A stretch of DNA of 64,000 bases from UBA2965 sp036526135 (GTDB lineage: Bacteria > Pseudomonadota > Gammaproteobacteria > Pseudomonadales > Azotimanducaceae): contig DATCZA010000046.1 of assembly GCA_036526135.1 (NCBI GenBank), forward strand, positions 124,001 through 188,000, given 5' to 3'. The translations under genes were made by a program, and so were the position numbers. Positions 16,202 through 25,957 of the stretch are shown here, piece by piece. Position 1 is the stretch's first letter. The number at the start of each line of letters is the position of its first letter. The notes under the pieces are model-generated. The model was not told where the DNA came from, searched no databases, and saw nothing but the letters and a program-made list of their open reading frames with translations.

Positions 16202-18124
16202 TTAATGATTGTCGAGAGGTGATAGGGCTTCAGCGCCCAACGCCGCCAGAGCGGCATCGAGGGGCAGGACTTCCTGGGCCTTGCCACCGAGCCGACGGAT
16301 CGCCACGGTGCCTTCTTCAGCCTCGCGCTTGCCCACCACCAGCATCACAGGAACCTTGGTGACGCTGTGCTCCCGGACCTTGTAAGAGATCTTCTCGTTG
16401 CGCAGATCGGCTTCCACCCGAAGCCCCGCCGCCCGGGCGGCCGCCATGACGGACCGAGCGTATTCGTCGGCCTCGTCCGTGATCGTCGCGACCACCGCCT
16501 GCAGCGGCGCGAGCCACAACGGCAGGTGGCCCGCGTAGTGCTCGATCAGGATGCCGCAGAAGCGCTCCAGGGAGCCGAACATGGCTCGATGGATCATGAC
16601 CGGGTATTGACGGCTGCCATCGGCGGCCACGTACGTCGCGCCGAGCCGCTCGGGCAGGTTGAGGTCTACCTGAACGGTGCCGCACTGCCAGTCGCGCCCG
16701 ATGGCATCGCGCAGAACGAACTCCAGCTTCGGCCCGTAGAAGGCTCCCTCGCCGGGATTCAGCGTCCACTGGAGCCCCGAGGCTTCCAGGGCCGTTATCA
16801 GCGCGGATTCGGCGTTGTCCCAGACCTCGTCCGAGCCGACGCGCCGCTCGGGGCGGTCCGCGTACTTCACCGTCACGTCCTCGAATCCGAAATCACGATA
16901 GATTTCGATGATGAGGTTGGATGCCTTCACGCATTCCTCGGTGATCTGCTCCGCCGTGCAGAAGATGTGCGCGTCGTCCTGGACGAACGCCCGGACGCGC
17001 ATCAGCCCGTGCAGGGCCCCTGAGGGCTCATAGCGATGCACCTTGCCGAACTCGGCCAGATACAGGGGCAGATCCCGATAACTCTTGATGCCCTGCCTGA
17101 AGATCTGCACGTGACCCGGGCAGTTCATCGGCTTGATGGCGTAGACGCGATCGTCGGGCGTCTGCGTGAGGTACATGTTCTCGCCAAACTTCTCCAGATG
17201 GCCGGAACGTTCCCAGAGCGAGCGGTCGAGAATCTCGGGGGTGTTCACCTCCTGATATCCCGCCTCGATCTGCTTGCGGCGCATGTAGTCGATCATGCGC
17301 TGGAACATGGTCCAGCCCTTGGGGTGCCAGAACACGGCTCCGGGACCCTCTTCCTGGAGGTGGAACAGATCCATTTCCCGGCCGAGCCGCCGGTGATCGC
17401 GCTTCTCGGCTTCCTCCAGCCGCACCAGATATGCGTTAAGATCCTTGTCAGTCGCCCATGCCGTCCCGTAAATACGCTGAAGCATCTCGTTGCGGGAGTC
17501 GCCCCGCCAGTAAGCGCCGGCCACCGACATGAGCTTGAAAGCACCGCCAAGCCGGCCCGTGGACTCCAGGTGCGGGCCCCGGCAGAGATCCAGGAATTCG
17601 CCCTGGCGGTACAGACCGACCTCCTCGCCCTCGGGAATGCCGGCAATGATCTCCGCTTTGTAGGACTCGCCGATGGACTGGAAGTAAGCCACGGCTTCGT
17701 CCCGGTCCCAGACCTCGCGGCGGATCTCCTCGTTGCGCGCGACGATCTCCCGCATGCGGGCCTCGATGGTCTCCAGATCCTCTGGCGTGAACGGCTCCGC
17801 CCGGGAAAAGTCGTAGTAAAAGCCGTTTTCGATGGTGGGCCCGATGGTCACCTGGGTCTCCGGGTAGAGTTCCTTGACCGCCTCCGCCAGCACGTGGGCC
17901 GCGTCGTGACGCAGAAGGTCCACACCGGCCTGGGAGTCTCGAGTGATGACCTCCACCGCCGCGTCCTGCTCGATGGGGATGTAGATGTCCTTGAGCTCAC
18001 CGTCCACGCGAACGGCCACCGCCGCCTTGGCCAGCGACTTGGAGATATCCCTGGCCAGCTCCGTGCCGGTCACCGACCCGTCGAACTGGCGCTGGGAACC
18101 GTCGGGCAGGGTGATGGATACCAT
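16202..18124 (-). CDS. thrS: Threonyl-tRNA synthetase
   Basis: This is a full-length 640-residue class II synthetase that charges tRNA-Thr. Visible in order are the N-terminal TGS domain (ITLPDGSQRQF), the editing domain (HDAAHVLAEA and the later CRGPH), the catalytic core (motif 2 region YRYEPSG-like: VHRYEPSGALHGLMRVRAF) and the anticodon-binding domain from about residue 540. The common downstream infC-rpmI-rplT block is absent; folE follows instead. ATG 18124 has a modest AGG 9 nt upstream. Confidence 0.98.
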   Translation of the reverse strand: MVSITLPDGSQRQFDGSVTGTELARDISKSLAKAAVAVRVDGELKDIYIPIEQDAAVEVITRDSQAGVDLLRHDAAHVLAEAVKELYPETQVTIGPTIENGFYYDFSRAEPFTPEDLETIEARMREIVARNEEIRREVWDRDEAVAYFQSIGESYKAEIIAGIPEGEEVGLYRQGEFLDLCRGPHLESTGRLGGAFKLMSVAGAYWRGDSRNEMLQRIYGTAWATDKDLNAYLVRLEEAEKRDHRRLGREMDLFHLQEEGPGAVFWHPKGWTMFQRMIDYMRRKQIEAGYQEVNTPEILDRSLWERSGHLEKFGENMYLTQTPDDRVYAIKPMNCPGHVQIFRQGIKSYRDLPLYLAEFGKVHRYEPSGALHGLMRVRAFVQDDAHIFCTAEQITEECVKASNLIIEIYRDFGFEDVTVKYADRPERRVGSDEVWDNAESALITALEASGLQWTLNPGEGAFYGPKLEFVLRDAIGRDWQCGTVQVDLNLPERLGATYVAADGSRQYPVMIHRAMFGSLERFCGILIEHYAGHLPLWLAPLQAVVATITDEADEYARSVMAAARAAGLRVEADLRNEKISYKVREHSVTKVPVMLVVGKREAEEGTVAIRRLGGKAQEVLPLDAALAALGAEALSPLDNH

Positions 18125-18194
18125 TAGAAAAGACCTGGTGGCCGAAAAACGGCGATTTTGCCAAACGGCCCCGCCGCGGTCGACGTGTAATTGA

Positions 18195-19781
18195 TCAGCC
18201 GCCTGCCCGAATGAGGTCTGCGGCCTTCTCCGCGATCATGATGGTCGCCGCATTGGTATTGCCCGAAACCACGAAAGGCATGACGGACGCATCCACGACC
18301 CGAAGCCCGGAGACCCCCAGAACCTTCAGGTTCTCATCCACCACGGATCCGATGCGGCACGTGCTCGTGGGATGGTAGGTGGTGGCAGCGTCGCCGCGGA
18401 TGTACTCGAGCAGCGCCTCGTCAGAGGTGACGCCGGGTTCGGGCAGGAGACGCTCAGTTACGTACGGCCGCATCGCCGTGCTCTCGAAGATGTCGATAAT
18501 CATTCGCAGACCCCTGACGAGGGTATCCCGGTCGAGCTCGCTGTCGAGATAGTTGGGCCGGATGGCCGGCGGTTGCCTCGGGTCGGCGCTGGTGATGTGG
18601 ATCGAGCCCACGGACTCAGGCCGACTCTGGTTGACCACCGCGGTCATGGCGGGCACCGGCATGGCCCGGATACGCCCTTCCTCGTTGTAAAGCGTTGCGC
18701 CGGAAGCGAAATGAACCTGCACGTCGGGGGCGTCGAGGCCGTCACGCGTGTACCAGAAGCCGCCGACAGGAGCCGATCCGGTGGTCAACGGTCCACGCCT
18801 GAGCATGAGCCATTTCAAGGCGGCAACGCCGACCCGCCACCCCTGCACCTCCCGGTTGATCGATTGCTCGGGATGAGTCCCGTAAACCGTCTTGGTCAGA
18901 AGGTGATCCTGGAGGTTCTCGCCGACCTCGGGCAGGTCACCGACGACCTCGATGCCGAGCCCCCGCAGCCGCTCGCCGTCCCCGACTCCGGACAGCTCGA
19001 GGAGCTGCGGCGAGTTGATCGCGCCGCTGGCCAGGATGACTTCCCTGGCAGCTACCCGCGTGGCGGGGGATCGGGCCCGCTCGATCTCCAGGCCCGTGGC
19101 CGCCTTCCCGTCGAAGCATACCCGCCTGACGAGGACGCCCGTCATCACGTCGAGGTTGGGCCGGCGTCTGGCGGGACCGAGGTAGGCGGTTGCCGTGCTC
19201 CAGCGCCGACCCCGGAGCTGATTGAACTGGTAGTAACCGCAACCGGCCTGCTCCTGCCCGTTGAAATCGTCGTTGCGCGGAATGCCCAGCTCCGTCATGC
19301 CGTCGATGAACGCATCCATGGCCGCTCGCCTGTCGCGCACGTCCTGGACGTGCAGGGGTCCCTCCGCGCCGTGAAACTCGTCGGCCACCCGCTGCTGGCG
19401 CTCGGCCTTACGGAAATACGGAAGCACCTCCTCGTAGCTCCAGCCCCGAGCCCCCGACTGGGCCCAGCGGTCGAAGTCCAGGGGAACGCCGCGAATGTAG
19501 ATCATCCCGTTGATGGCGCTGGAGCCACCCAGAACCTTGCCCCGAGGCCAGTAGATGGAGCGCCCGTTCAGGGCCGGCTCGGGCTCAGTGGAAAAACCCC
19601 AGTCCACCTTCGGGTTGCGGAAGTTGGTCGCCCACCCCGCAGGAATGTGCAGCAGCGGGTTCCCGTTGCCCGGCCCCGCCTCGATCAGGAGCACGCGCGT
19701 CTCCGGGTCCGCCGACAACCGGTTGGCCAGAACGCAGCCGGCCGAGCCGGCTCCCACGATGGCGTAGTCGTAGGCGTCCAT
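18195..19781 (-). CDS. GMC-family (choline dehydrogenase-like) FAD oxidoreductase
   Basis: This 528-residue glucose-methanol-choline oxidoreductase oxidises an alcohol group. It shows the N-terminal FAD motif IVGAGSAGCVLANRL (9-23), GMC signature 1 (GKVLGGSSAINGMIYIRG), signature 2 (ASGAINSPQLLELSG) and the C-terminal catalytic His/Asn pair in TTYHPTSTCRIG and SGNTNAATI. Choline dehydrogenase proper is about this size, but no betaine genes are nearby. An alcohol dehydrogenase for aliphatic alcohols (AlkJ-like), fitting the CYP153 gene in this window, is at least as likely. Confidence 0.9.
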   Translation of the reverse strand: MDAYDYAIVGAGSAGCVLANRLSADPETRVLLIEAGPGNGNPLLHIPAGWATNFRNPKVDWGFSTEPEPALNGRSIYWPRGKVLGGSSAINGMIYIRGVPLDFDRWAQSGARGWSYEEVLPYFRKAERQQRVADEFHGAEGPLHVQDVRDRRAAMDAFIDGMTELGIPRNDDFNGQEQAGCGYYQFNQLRGRRWSTATAYLGPARRRPNLDVMTGVLVRRVCFDGKAATGLEIERARSPATRVAAREVILASGAINSPQLLELSGVGDGERLRGLGIEVVGDLPEVGENLQDHLLTKTVYGTHPEQSINREVQGWRVGVAALKWLMLRRGPLTTGSAPVGGFWYTRDGLDAPDVQVHFASGATLYNEEGRIRAMPVPAMTAVVNQSRPESVGSIHITSADPRQPPAIRPNYLDSELDRDTLVRGLRMIIDIFESTAMRPYVTERLLPEPGVTSDEALLEYIRGDAATTYHPTSTCRIGSVVDENLKVLGVSGLRVVDASVMPFVVSGNTNAATIMIAEKAADLIRAGG

Positions 19782-19819
19782 GACCGGTTTCGCGCTTCAG
19801 GGGCTCGTGACGGGGCGGA

Positions 19820-20323
<504 letters not shown>

Positions 20324-20511
20324 GTTAGCTCCTGTGGGGTAACTTGAAGAGGCTCGAGAGCCGTATCGGCGGCCAGTGAAACACAACGGGCAGGCGTTTT
20401 CGAGCGGCGCCAACGGCCCAGGCGGCCAAACCCCCAGCGGGTTGTAGCCGCCCTCCCAGTCCCGCTACTATCCTCGTCAAGCGACCGCACCGCGGCGATT
20501 AGAGAGATAAC

Positions 20512-21549
20512 GTGCGGCTACTGTTAGTCACAGATGCCTGGTTCCCACAGGTGAACGGCGTGGTTCGAACGCTGTCCACCACCATGGAAAATCTCGCGCG
20601 GCTGGGCCACGAGACCGAGGTGATCGCCCCTGCGCGCTTCAAAAGCGTCCCCTGTCCGACCTACCCGGAGATCCGGCTCGCGCTGTGCACTCCGGGCCGG
20701 GTCGGGAACATGATCGCCGAGTTCGCGCCGGACGCGGTGCACGTCGCCACGGAAGGGCCACTGGGGCTGGCCGCCCGCTGGTGGCTCAAGCGCCGCGGCA
20801 TACCGTTCACCACCTCGTTCCACACCATGTTCCCGCAGTACGTCAGGCTCCGGTTCGGGCTGCCTGAAGCATGGACGTTTGCGGCCATGCGCCGCTTCCA
20901 CGGGGCCGCCACTCAGACCATGTACTCCACGCCCCGGCTGCGCGACATGCTCCGCGGCCAGGGCTTCGCCAACCTCGTCGGCTGGGTGCGCGGCGTGGAC
21001 ACGGAGCTGTTCAAGCCGGGTCCGGCGGAACCCCTCGATCTGCCGCGGCCTTTGCAGATGTACGTCGGCCGGGTTGCCGTGGAGAAGAGCCTCGAGGACT
21101 TTCTGTCCCTGGACACCCCCGGCACCAAGGTGATCATCGGCGACGGGCCCCAGCGGGGAGAGCTTGCCGCACGATATCCCCAAGCACGTTTCCTGGGCCC
21201 CCGCTACGGCGACGACCTGGTCCGCTGCTACCGGGCAGCCGACGTGTTCGTGTTCCCATCGCGCACCGACACCCTGGGACTGGTGATGCTGGAAGCGATG
21301 GCCTGCGGCGTGCCGGTCGCTGCGTTTCCGGTGCAGGGCCCATTGGACGTGGTCGCCGACAGCGGCGCAGGAGTGCTGCACGACGACCTCGGCACCGCCA
21401 TCGCTCAGGCCATCGGCATCGACCCCGAAATCTGCCGAGCCCGGGCCATGGAGCACTCGTGGGATCAGTCCGTGCGCGAATTCCACGCAAACCTGGTACC
21501 CATCGGACAGACCGCCTACCATTTCCGCGGCGAAGGGGAGACCGCATGA
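20512..21549 (+). CDS. GT4-family glycosyltransferase, candidate sulfoquinovosyl-diacylglycerol synthase
   Basis: This 345-residue GT-B fold enzyme opens with MRLLLVTDAWFPQVNGVVRTL, as in the diacylglycerol glycosyltransferase/mannosyltransferase branch of GT4, and carries the sugar-nucleotide site RTDTLGLVMLEAMACG (251-266). Its stop overlaps the start of sqdB (ATGA). Cyanobacterial SqdX and plant SQD2, which move sulfoquinovose from UDP to diacylglycerol, are GT4 enzymes, so with sqdB attached this is the natural candidate for that step. Agrobacterium enzymes of the same branch make glucuronosyl or glucosyl diacylglycerol, so the donor needs testing. The start is GTG 20512. Confidence 0.75.
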   Translation: MRLLLVTDAWFPQVNGVVRTLSTTMENLARLGHETEVIAPARFKSVPCPTYPEIRLALCTPGRVGNMIAEFAPDAVHVATEGPLGLAARWWLKRRGIPFTTSFHTMFPQYVRLRFGLPEAWTFAAMRRFHGAATQTMYSTPRLRDMLRGQGFANLVGWVRGVDTELFKPGPAEPLDLPRPLQMYVGRVAVEKSLEDFLSLDTPGTKVIIGDGPQRGELAARYPQARFLGPRYGDDLVRCYRAADVFVFPSRTDTLGLVMLEAMACGVPVAAFPVQGPLDVVADSGAGVLHDDLGTAIAQAIGIDPEICRARAMEHSWDQSVREFHANLVPIGQTAYHFRGEGETA

Positions 21550-22766
21550 AAATTCTCATTCTCGGCGGGGACGGCTTCTGCGGCTGGCCTACCGCCCTGC
21601 ATCTGTCGGCACAGGGTCATTGCGTGGTCATCGTCGACAACCTCTCCAGGCGTAACATCGACAACGAGCTCGAAGTTCAGAGCCTTACCCCAATCCGCCC
21701 GCTGGGCGAGCGCATCGGCACCTGGTACGAGCTGACGGGACGGGAAATCCAGTTCGTGCGTATGGATGTGGCGACGGAGTACGACCGGTTGCTGGAGCTG
21801 ATCCGCAGCCATCGCCCGGACGCCATCGTGCACTTTGCCGAGCAGCGTGCCGCACCGTACTCCATGAAGTCTTCCTGGCACAAACGCTACACGGTCAACA
21901 ACAACCTCAACGCCACCAACAACGTTCTGGCCGCCATCGTCGACAGCCGCCAGGACATCCACCTGGTGCACCTGGGCACCATGGGCGTCTACGGCTACTC
22001 CAGCGTGGGCGTGAAGCTGCCGGAAGGCTATCTGAACGTGAAGATGACCAACGACGACGGCGAGGAGGTGGAGCAGGAGATCCTCTATCCGGCGAACCCG
22101 GGCAGCATCTACCACATGACCAAAACCCAGGATCAGCTGTTCTTTGCCTTCTACAACAAGAACGACCAGGTGCGCGTCACCGACCTGCACCAGGGCATTG
22201 TCTGGGGTACCCAGACGAGCGAGACCCGCCTGGACGAGCGGCTGATCAACCGCTTTGACTACGACGGCGATTACGGCACGGTCCTCAACCGTTTCCTGAT
22301 GCAGGCCGCCATCGACTACCCCCTCACCGTTCACGGCAGCGGGCAGCAGACGCGAGCCTTCATCCACCTTCAGGACACGGTGCGCTGCGTCGAGCTCGCC
22401 ATATCCAACCCGCCGGCCGCGGGCGAGCGGGTGAAGATTCTGAACCAGCTGACGGAAACCCACCGGCTGATCGATCTCGCCCGGCTGGTCTCGGAGATGA
22501 CGGGCGTGCCCATCGAGCACGTGCCGAATCCGCGTCGGGAGGCCGACGCAAACGATCTGGCCGCGAGCAACGAAGGGCTGGTGGGGCTCGGCCTGCAGCC
22601 GACGACGCTGAAAGGCGGCCTGCTCGAAGAGGTGACCGACATCGCCCGGCGCTATGCCGAACGCTGCGACCGGACGCGCATCCCCTGCATGTCCCACTGG
22701 ACGACGGACATTGCGGGGGACATCGAGGTGATCGTCCCCAGCGGCGAGGCTTCGACCGCCGGCTAG
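21546..22766 (+). CDS. sqdB: UDP-sulfoquinovose synthase (SQD1/SqdB)
   Basis: This 406-residue NAD-dependent SDR-type enzyme is predicted to make UDP-sulfoquinovose from UDP-glucose and sulfite. The match to SQD1 runs throughout: GGDGFCGWPTALHL (7-20), VDNLSRR, LTPI, HFAEQRAAPYSM, LGTMGVYG (143-150, Thr145) and the catalytic pair Tyr189/Lys193 in YHMTK, then RLDYDG-like and VPNPRREA segments. Plain UDP-glucose epimerases lack the GDGFCGW and AEQRAAPYSM signatures. It is coupled to the glycosyltransferase upstream and overlaps the convergent HIT gene by 4 nt. Confidence 0.93.
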   Translation: MKILILGGDGFCGWPTALHLSAQGHCVVIVDNLSRRNIDNELEVQSLTPIRPLGERIGTWYELTGREIQFVRMDVATEYDRLLELIRSHRPDAIVHFAEQRAAPYSMKSSWHKRYTVNNNLNATNNVLAAIVDSRQDIHLVHLGTMGVYGYSSVGVKLPEGYLNVKMTNDDGEEVEQEILYPANPGSIYHMTKTQDQLFFAFYNKNDQVRVTDLHQGIVWGTQTSETRLDERLINRFDYDGDYGTVLNRFLMQAAIDYPLTVHGSGQQTRAFIHLQDTVRCVELAISNPPAAGERVKILNQLTETHRLIDLARLVSEMTGVPIEHVPNPRREADANDLAASNEGLVGLGLQPTTLKGGLLEEVTDIARRYAERCDRTRIPCMSHWTTDIAGDIEVIVPSGEASTAG

Positions 22767-23182
22767 CCGAGCGCGCGGCGAATACGCTCTGCGTGCTCGG
22801 CGAGCACCTCGGCAGGCGCCACCTCCCTGGCGTGAATTTCGAAGTCGGCGCCATGCAGCCTGGGCAGCACGTGAAAGTGAAGGTGAAAGACCGTCTGCCC
22901 GGCGGCCGCCCCGCTCAGCTGAGCCACCATCACCCCATGGGCGCCAAATGCCGCCTTCACCGCCGCGGCGATCTTCTGGGTCGTCTGGATCGTCCGGGCA
23001 AGCGCCTCGGAGTCCACATCCAGCAGGCTCACCGCCTCGCTCTTGGGAATGACGAGGGTGTGGCCGTCCGTCTGCGGCATGAGGTCCATGAACGCCAGCG
23101 TCCAGGCGTCCTCGTAAACCCGGTGGGCGGGCGCCTGGCCGCGGATGATCTTGGCGAAGACATTGTCGGGATCGTAAGTCAT
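22763..23182 (-). CDS. HIT-family nucleotide hydrolase
   Basis: This 139-residue histidine-triad protein has the motif HLHFHVLP (His100, His102, His104) and the family N-terminus DNVFAKIIRGQAPAHRVYED. HIT proteins of this Hint-like branch hydrolyse nucleoside phosphoramidates and acyl-adenylates. No operon partner is evident. The 3' end overlaps sqdB on the other strand. Confidence 0.93.
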   Translation of the reverse strand: MTYDPDNVFAKIIRGQAPAHRVYEDAWTLAFMDLMPQTDGHTLVIPKSEAVSLLDVDSEALARTIQTTQKIAAAVKAAFGAHGVMVAQLSGAAAGQTVFHLHFHVLPRLHGADFEIHAREVAPAEVLAEHAERIRRALG

Positions 23183-23289
23183 CGTTGCTCCGGTGTTACT
23201 CCGGTCTCCGGTTCAGACGTCGAGCATATTCGAAAAGGCGCGTCATCGGGCACCGGTGGTAATCTGTCGTTTTGCGCGGGGGGAATGCG

Positions 23290-24159
23290 ATGCAGCTAAA
23301 AGGCCAGGTCGCCGTGGTGACGGGCGGCGCCAGCGGCATGGGCCGCGACACGGTCCTGCGTTTTCTTGCCGAGGGCGCACGCGTGGTCATCGCGGACTTC
23401 AACGCCCGGACGGGCCAGGCCGTTCTCGAAGAGGCGCGCGCCGCCGGATTCGGCGAGTCGACGCGATTCGTTCGCACCGACGTGGCGCGGGAGGCGGACG
23501 TGGAGGCCATGTGCGGTCTGGCTGTGGAAGCCTTCGGCCGGCTCGACGTCGTGTTCAACAACGCCGGGGTCGGCGGCGCGATCGGCCCGTTGACCGAGAC
23601 CACGGTAGAGTCATGGGATTACACCATGGACGTGCTTGCCAAAGGCGTCTTCCTGGGGATCAAGCACGCCGCACGGATCATGCGTGAGCAGGGCGAAGGC
23701 GGTGCCATCATCAACACCGCGTCCATTGCAGGGTTGAGCGGCGATGCCGGCCCAATGATCTACTCTGCGGCCAAGGCCGCCGTCATCAGCCTCACCAAGT
23801 CCGCCGCGGTGGAGCTGGCACCGGACCGGATTCGCGTGAACGCCATCTGCCCGGGCTTCATCGCCACGCCGCTGGCCGACGGCGGCCGGCGGGATGAAAC
23901 CAGGGAGCGCTTTGCCACGTCACAGCCCTGGCCCGAGCACGGCGATGGCACCCACATTGCCGGGGCGGCCGTGTTCCTGGCCGGGGCTGATTCGCGATTC
24001 GTCACCGGTGAAGCGCTCGTCGTCGATGGCGGGCTGACAGCCGCGGGACCCGAGCTCTCCAAGCGCTTTCCAAGGGCCTCCGGCCGCCACGCCCGGGTGA
24101 GCGGCGTCACCAAGGGCAGCACGGGAGAAGCACCGGAGCTCAAGCGTCTGGAGGAGTAG
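23290..24159 (+). CDS. Short-chain dehydrogenase/reductase
   Basis: This 289-residue classical SDR has TGGASGMG (11-18), NNAG, and the catalytic YSAAK (around 157). These NAD(P)-dependent enzymes oxidise or reduce alcohol/keto groups; the substrate is not readable. The C-terminus extends about 40 residues past the usual GGxxA end with a basic Arg/Lys-rich tail, longer than most members. ATG 23290 follows a GGGGG ribosome-binding site. The amidohydrolase gene follows 78 bp downstream on the same strand. Confidence 0.92.
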   Translation: MQLKGQVAVVTGGASGMGRDTVLRFLAEGARVVIADFNARTGQAVLEEARAAGFGESTRFVRTDVAREADVEAMCGLAVEAFGRLDVVFNNAGVGGAIGPLTETTVESWDYTMDVLAKGVFLGIKHAARIMREQGEGGAIINTASIAGLSGDAGPMIYSAAKAAVISLTKSAAVELAPDRIRVNAICPGFIATPLADGGRRDETRERFATSQPWPEHGDGTHIAGAAVFLAGADSRFVTGEALVVDGGLTAAGPELSKRFPRASGRHARVSGVTKGSTGEAPELKRLEE

Positions 24160-24237
24160 AGCTCGGCCATCCTTGCCCGCAGCAAGCCGGTTGATCTAGC
24201 ATCGATGGTTTGCGTTTGACGATAACGGAGGCAACCC

Positions 24238-25896
24238 ATGGCGCACGACCTGGTAATACGCGGCGGCACCATAGCCGACGGCAGCGGAGCGGACCCGGTC
24301 CCCGGTGACGTGGCGGTGAACGGCACAACGATCACCGAGGTTGGCAACGTGGAGGGCGCCGGCCGCCGCGAGATCGACGCCAGGGGGCTTCTCGTGACGC
24401 CCGGTTTCGTAGACACCCACACTCACCTGGATGCCCAGATCGGCTGGGATCCCATGCTCACTCCGGTAAGCTGGCACGGCGTCACCACCGCCCTTCTCGG
24501 CAACTGCGGCGTCACCTTCGCTCCCTGCCACGCATCGGACCGCGACTTCCTGGCCGGGATGATGGAGACCGTGGAAGACATCCCCAAGGATGCCATCCTC
24601 GGCGGGCTGCCCTGGTCGTGGGAAGATTACGGCGGTTATCTGGACGCCCTGCAGGATCTGAACCCGGCCATCAACGTGGCCGGCCTCGTCGGCCACTGCG
24701 CCGTGCGCTACTACGTGATGGGCGAGAGATCCATCGACGATAACTCCACCGCCGAGGAGAGGCAGCGGATGGCCGAAGTGGTGGCCGACGCGGTGCGGGC
24801 GGGAGCCGTCGGCTTCTCCACGTCCCGGTTCCTCGGGCACTACATCCCGGACGGCCGCCACGTCCCGGGCACCCACGCCGACCACGACGAGCTCGTGCAG
24901 ATTGCGGCAGAGGTCGGCAAGCTGGGCGGGCTCATGCAGAACGTGCTGAACCTCGGCGGTGATTTCGAGGGAGAGATTTCCCTGCTGGCCGCCGAGGCGC
25001 GGGCGAGCGGGCAACGGGTGCTGTTCAGCAACACGGCGGGCAAGACCCAGGCCTGGGGCGACAAGCTCAATGCCCGCATCAGCGCGCTGCGCGCCGAGGG
25101 GCTGGACATCAACGGCATCGCCATACCCCGCGGGTCCGGCTTCGTTACCGGGCTTCAGGCCATGCTCGTCTGGCAGGGGCCCACCTGGGGGCAACTCGCC
25201 AAGCAGGACCTCTCAGGCCGACTGCAGGCCATCGCCGACCCCGAGTTTCGCGCCCGGCTGATCGCGGAAGCCGAGGAAAACCCCTTGCGATTCGACACGC
25301 GCCAGATGTTCTGGCTGGGCGACGGAGAACGTCCCGACTACACCTGTGACGGTCGCAACAGCCTGCAGGCCCTGGCGGACGCCAACGACGAGCTGCCCGT
25401 GGAGACGTTCCTGCGCCTGAGCCGGGAGACTGCGGGCAAGGCCCTTTTCACCATCCGCTTCTTCAATCAGAACGTCGACGCGCTGGCCGAGCTGATCTCA
25501 ACGGACTGGTGCCTGCCCGGCCTGGGCGACGCGGGCGCCCACGTGAGCCAGATCATGGACTCCGGCTGGGCTACCTTCGTGCTCTCCCACTGGGCGCGTG
25601 ACGCTGGCCTGTACACGGTGGGTGAAGCCGTGCGCCGGATCACTTCCGCGCCGGCGAGAATCATCGGGCTGAGCGACCGCGGCACCGTCGCCCCCGGCAT
25701 GCGGGCCGATCTCAACGTCATCGATTTCGACGGTCTTCACGAGCAGATGCCGGAGATGGTGCACGACTTCCCCGGGGGCGCGCCGCGGTTCATCCAGCGC
25801 GCCAGCGGATACCGCGCAACGCTCTGCAACGGTCAGGTGATCCTGGAGAACGACGAGCATACCGGCGCGCGCAGCGGCGAGGTGATCCGCCGCTGA
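24238..25896 (+). CDS. N-acyl-D-amino-acid deacylase-like amidohydrolase
   Basis: This 552-residue metal-dependent amidohydrolase is of the D-aminoacylase type: a beta-sandwich start (LVIRGGTIADGSG), metal motif DTHTHLD (His61, His63), NCGVTFAPC with the bridging-type cysteine (90-97), and the late segment GDAGAHVSQI with the catalytic Asp. Family members remove acyl groups from D-amino acids or act on related amides; the true substrate is uncertain. The Shine-Dalgarno sequence GGAGG lies 7 nt before ATG 24238. Confidence 0.88.
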   Translation: MAHDLVIRGGTIADGSGADPVPGDVAVNGTTITEVGNVEGAGRREIDARGLLVTPGFVDTHTHLDAQIGWDPMLTPVSWHGVTTALLGNCGVTFAPCHASDRDFLAGMMETVEDIPKDAILGGLPWSWEDYGGYLDALQDLNPAINVAGLVGHCAVRYYVMGERSIDDNSTAEERQRMAEVVADAVRAGAVGFSTSRFLGHYIPDGRHVPGTHADHDELVQIAAEVGKLGGLMQNVLNLGGDFEGEISLLAAEARASGQRVLFSNTAGKTQAWGDKLNARISALRAEGLDINGIAIPRGSGFVTGLQAMLVWQGPTWGQLAKQDLSGRLQAIADPEFRARLIAEAEENPLRFDTRQMFWLGDGERPDYTCDGRNSLQALADANDELPVETFLRLSRETAGKALFTIRFFNQNVDALAELISTDWCLPGLGDAGAHVSQIMDSGWATFVLSHWARDAGLYTVGEAVRRITSAPARIIGLSDRGTVAPGMRADLNVIDFDGLHEQMPEMVHDFPGGAPRFIQRASGYRATLCNGQVILENDEHTGARSGEVIRR

Positions 25897-25957
25897 GCCG
25901 GGCGGGCAACCTTTACGCTCGCCGCCCAGGGCATCGCCCGCTCCGGGGTCGACGCGC

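Noticed and set aside
25898..25925. GGGCGG/CCGCCC pairing as a terminator between convergent genes
   Set aside because: The 16-nt loop is long, the stem is only 6 bp and no T tract follows.
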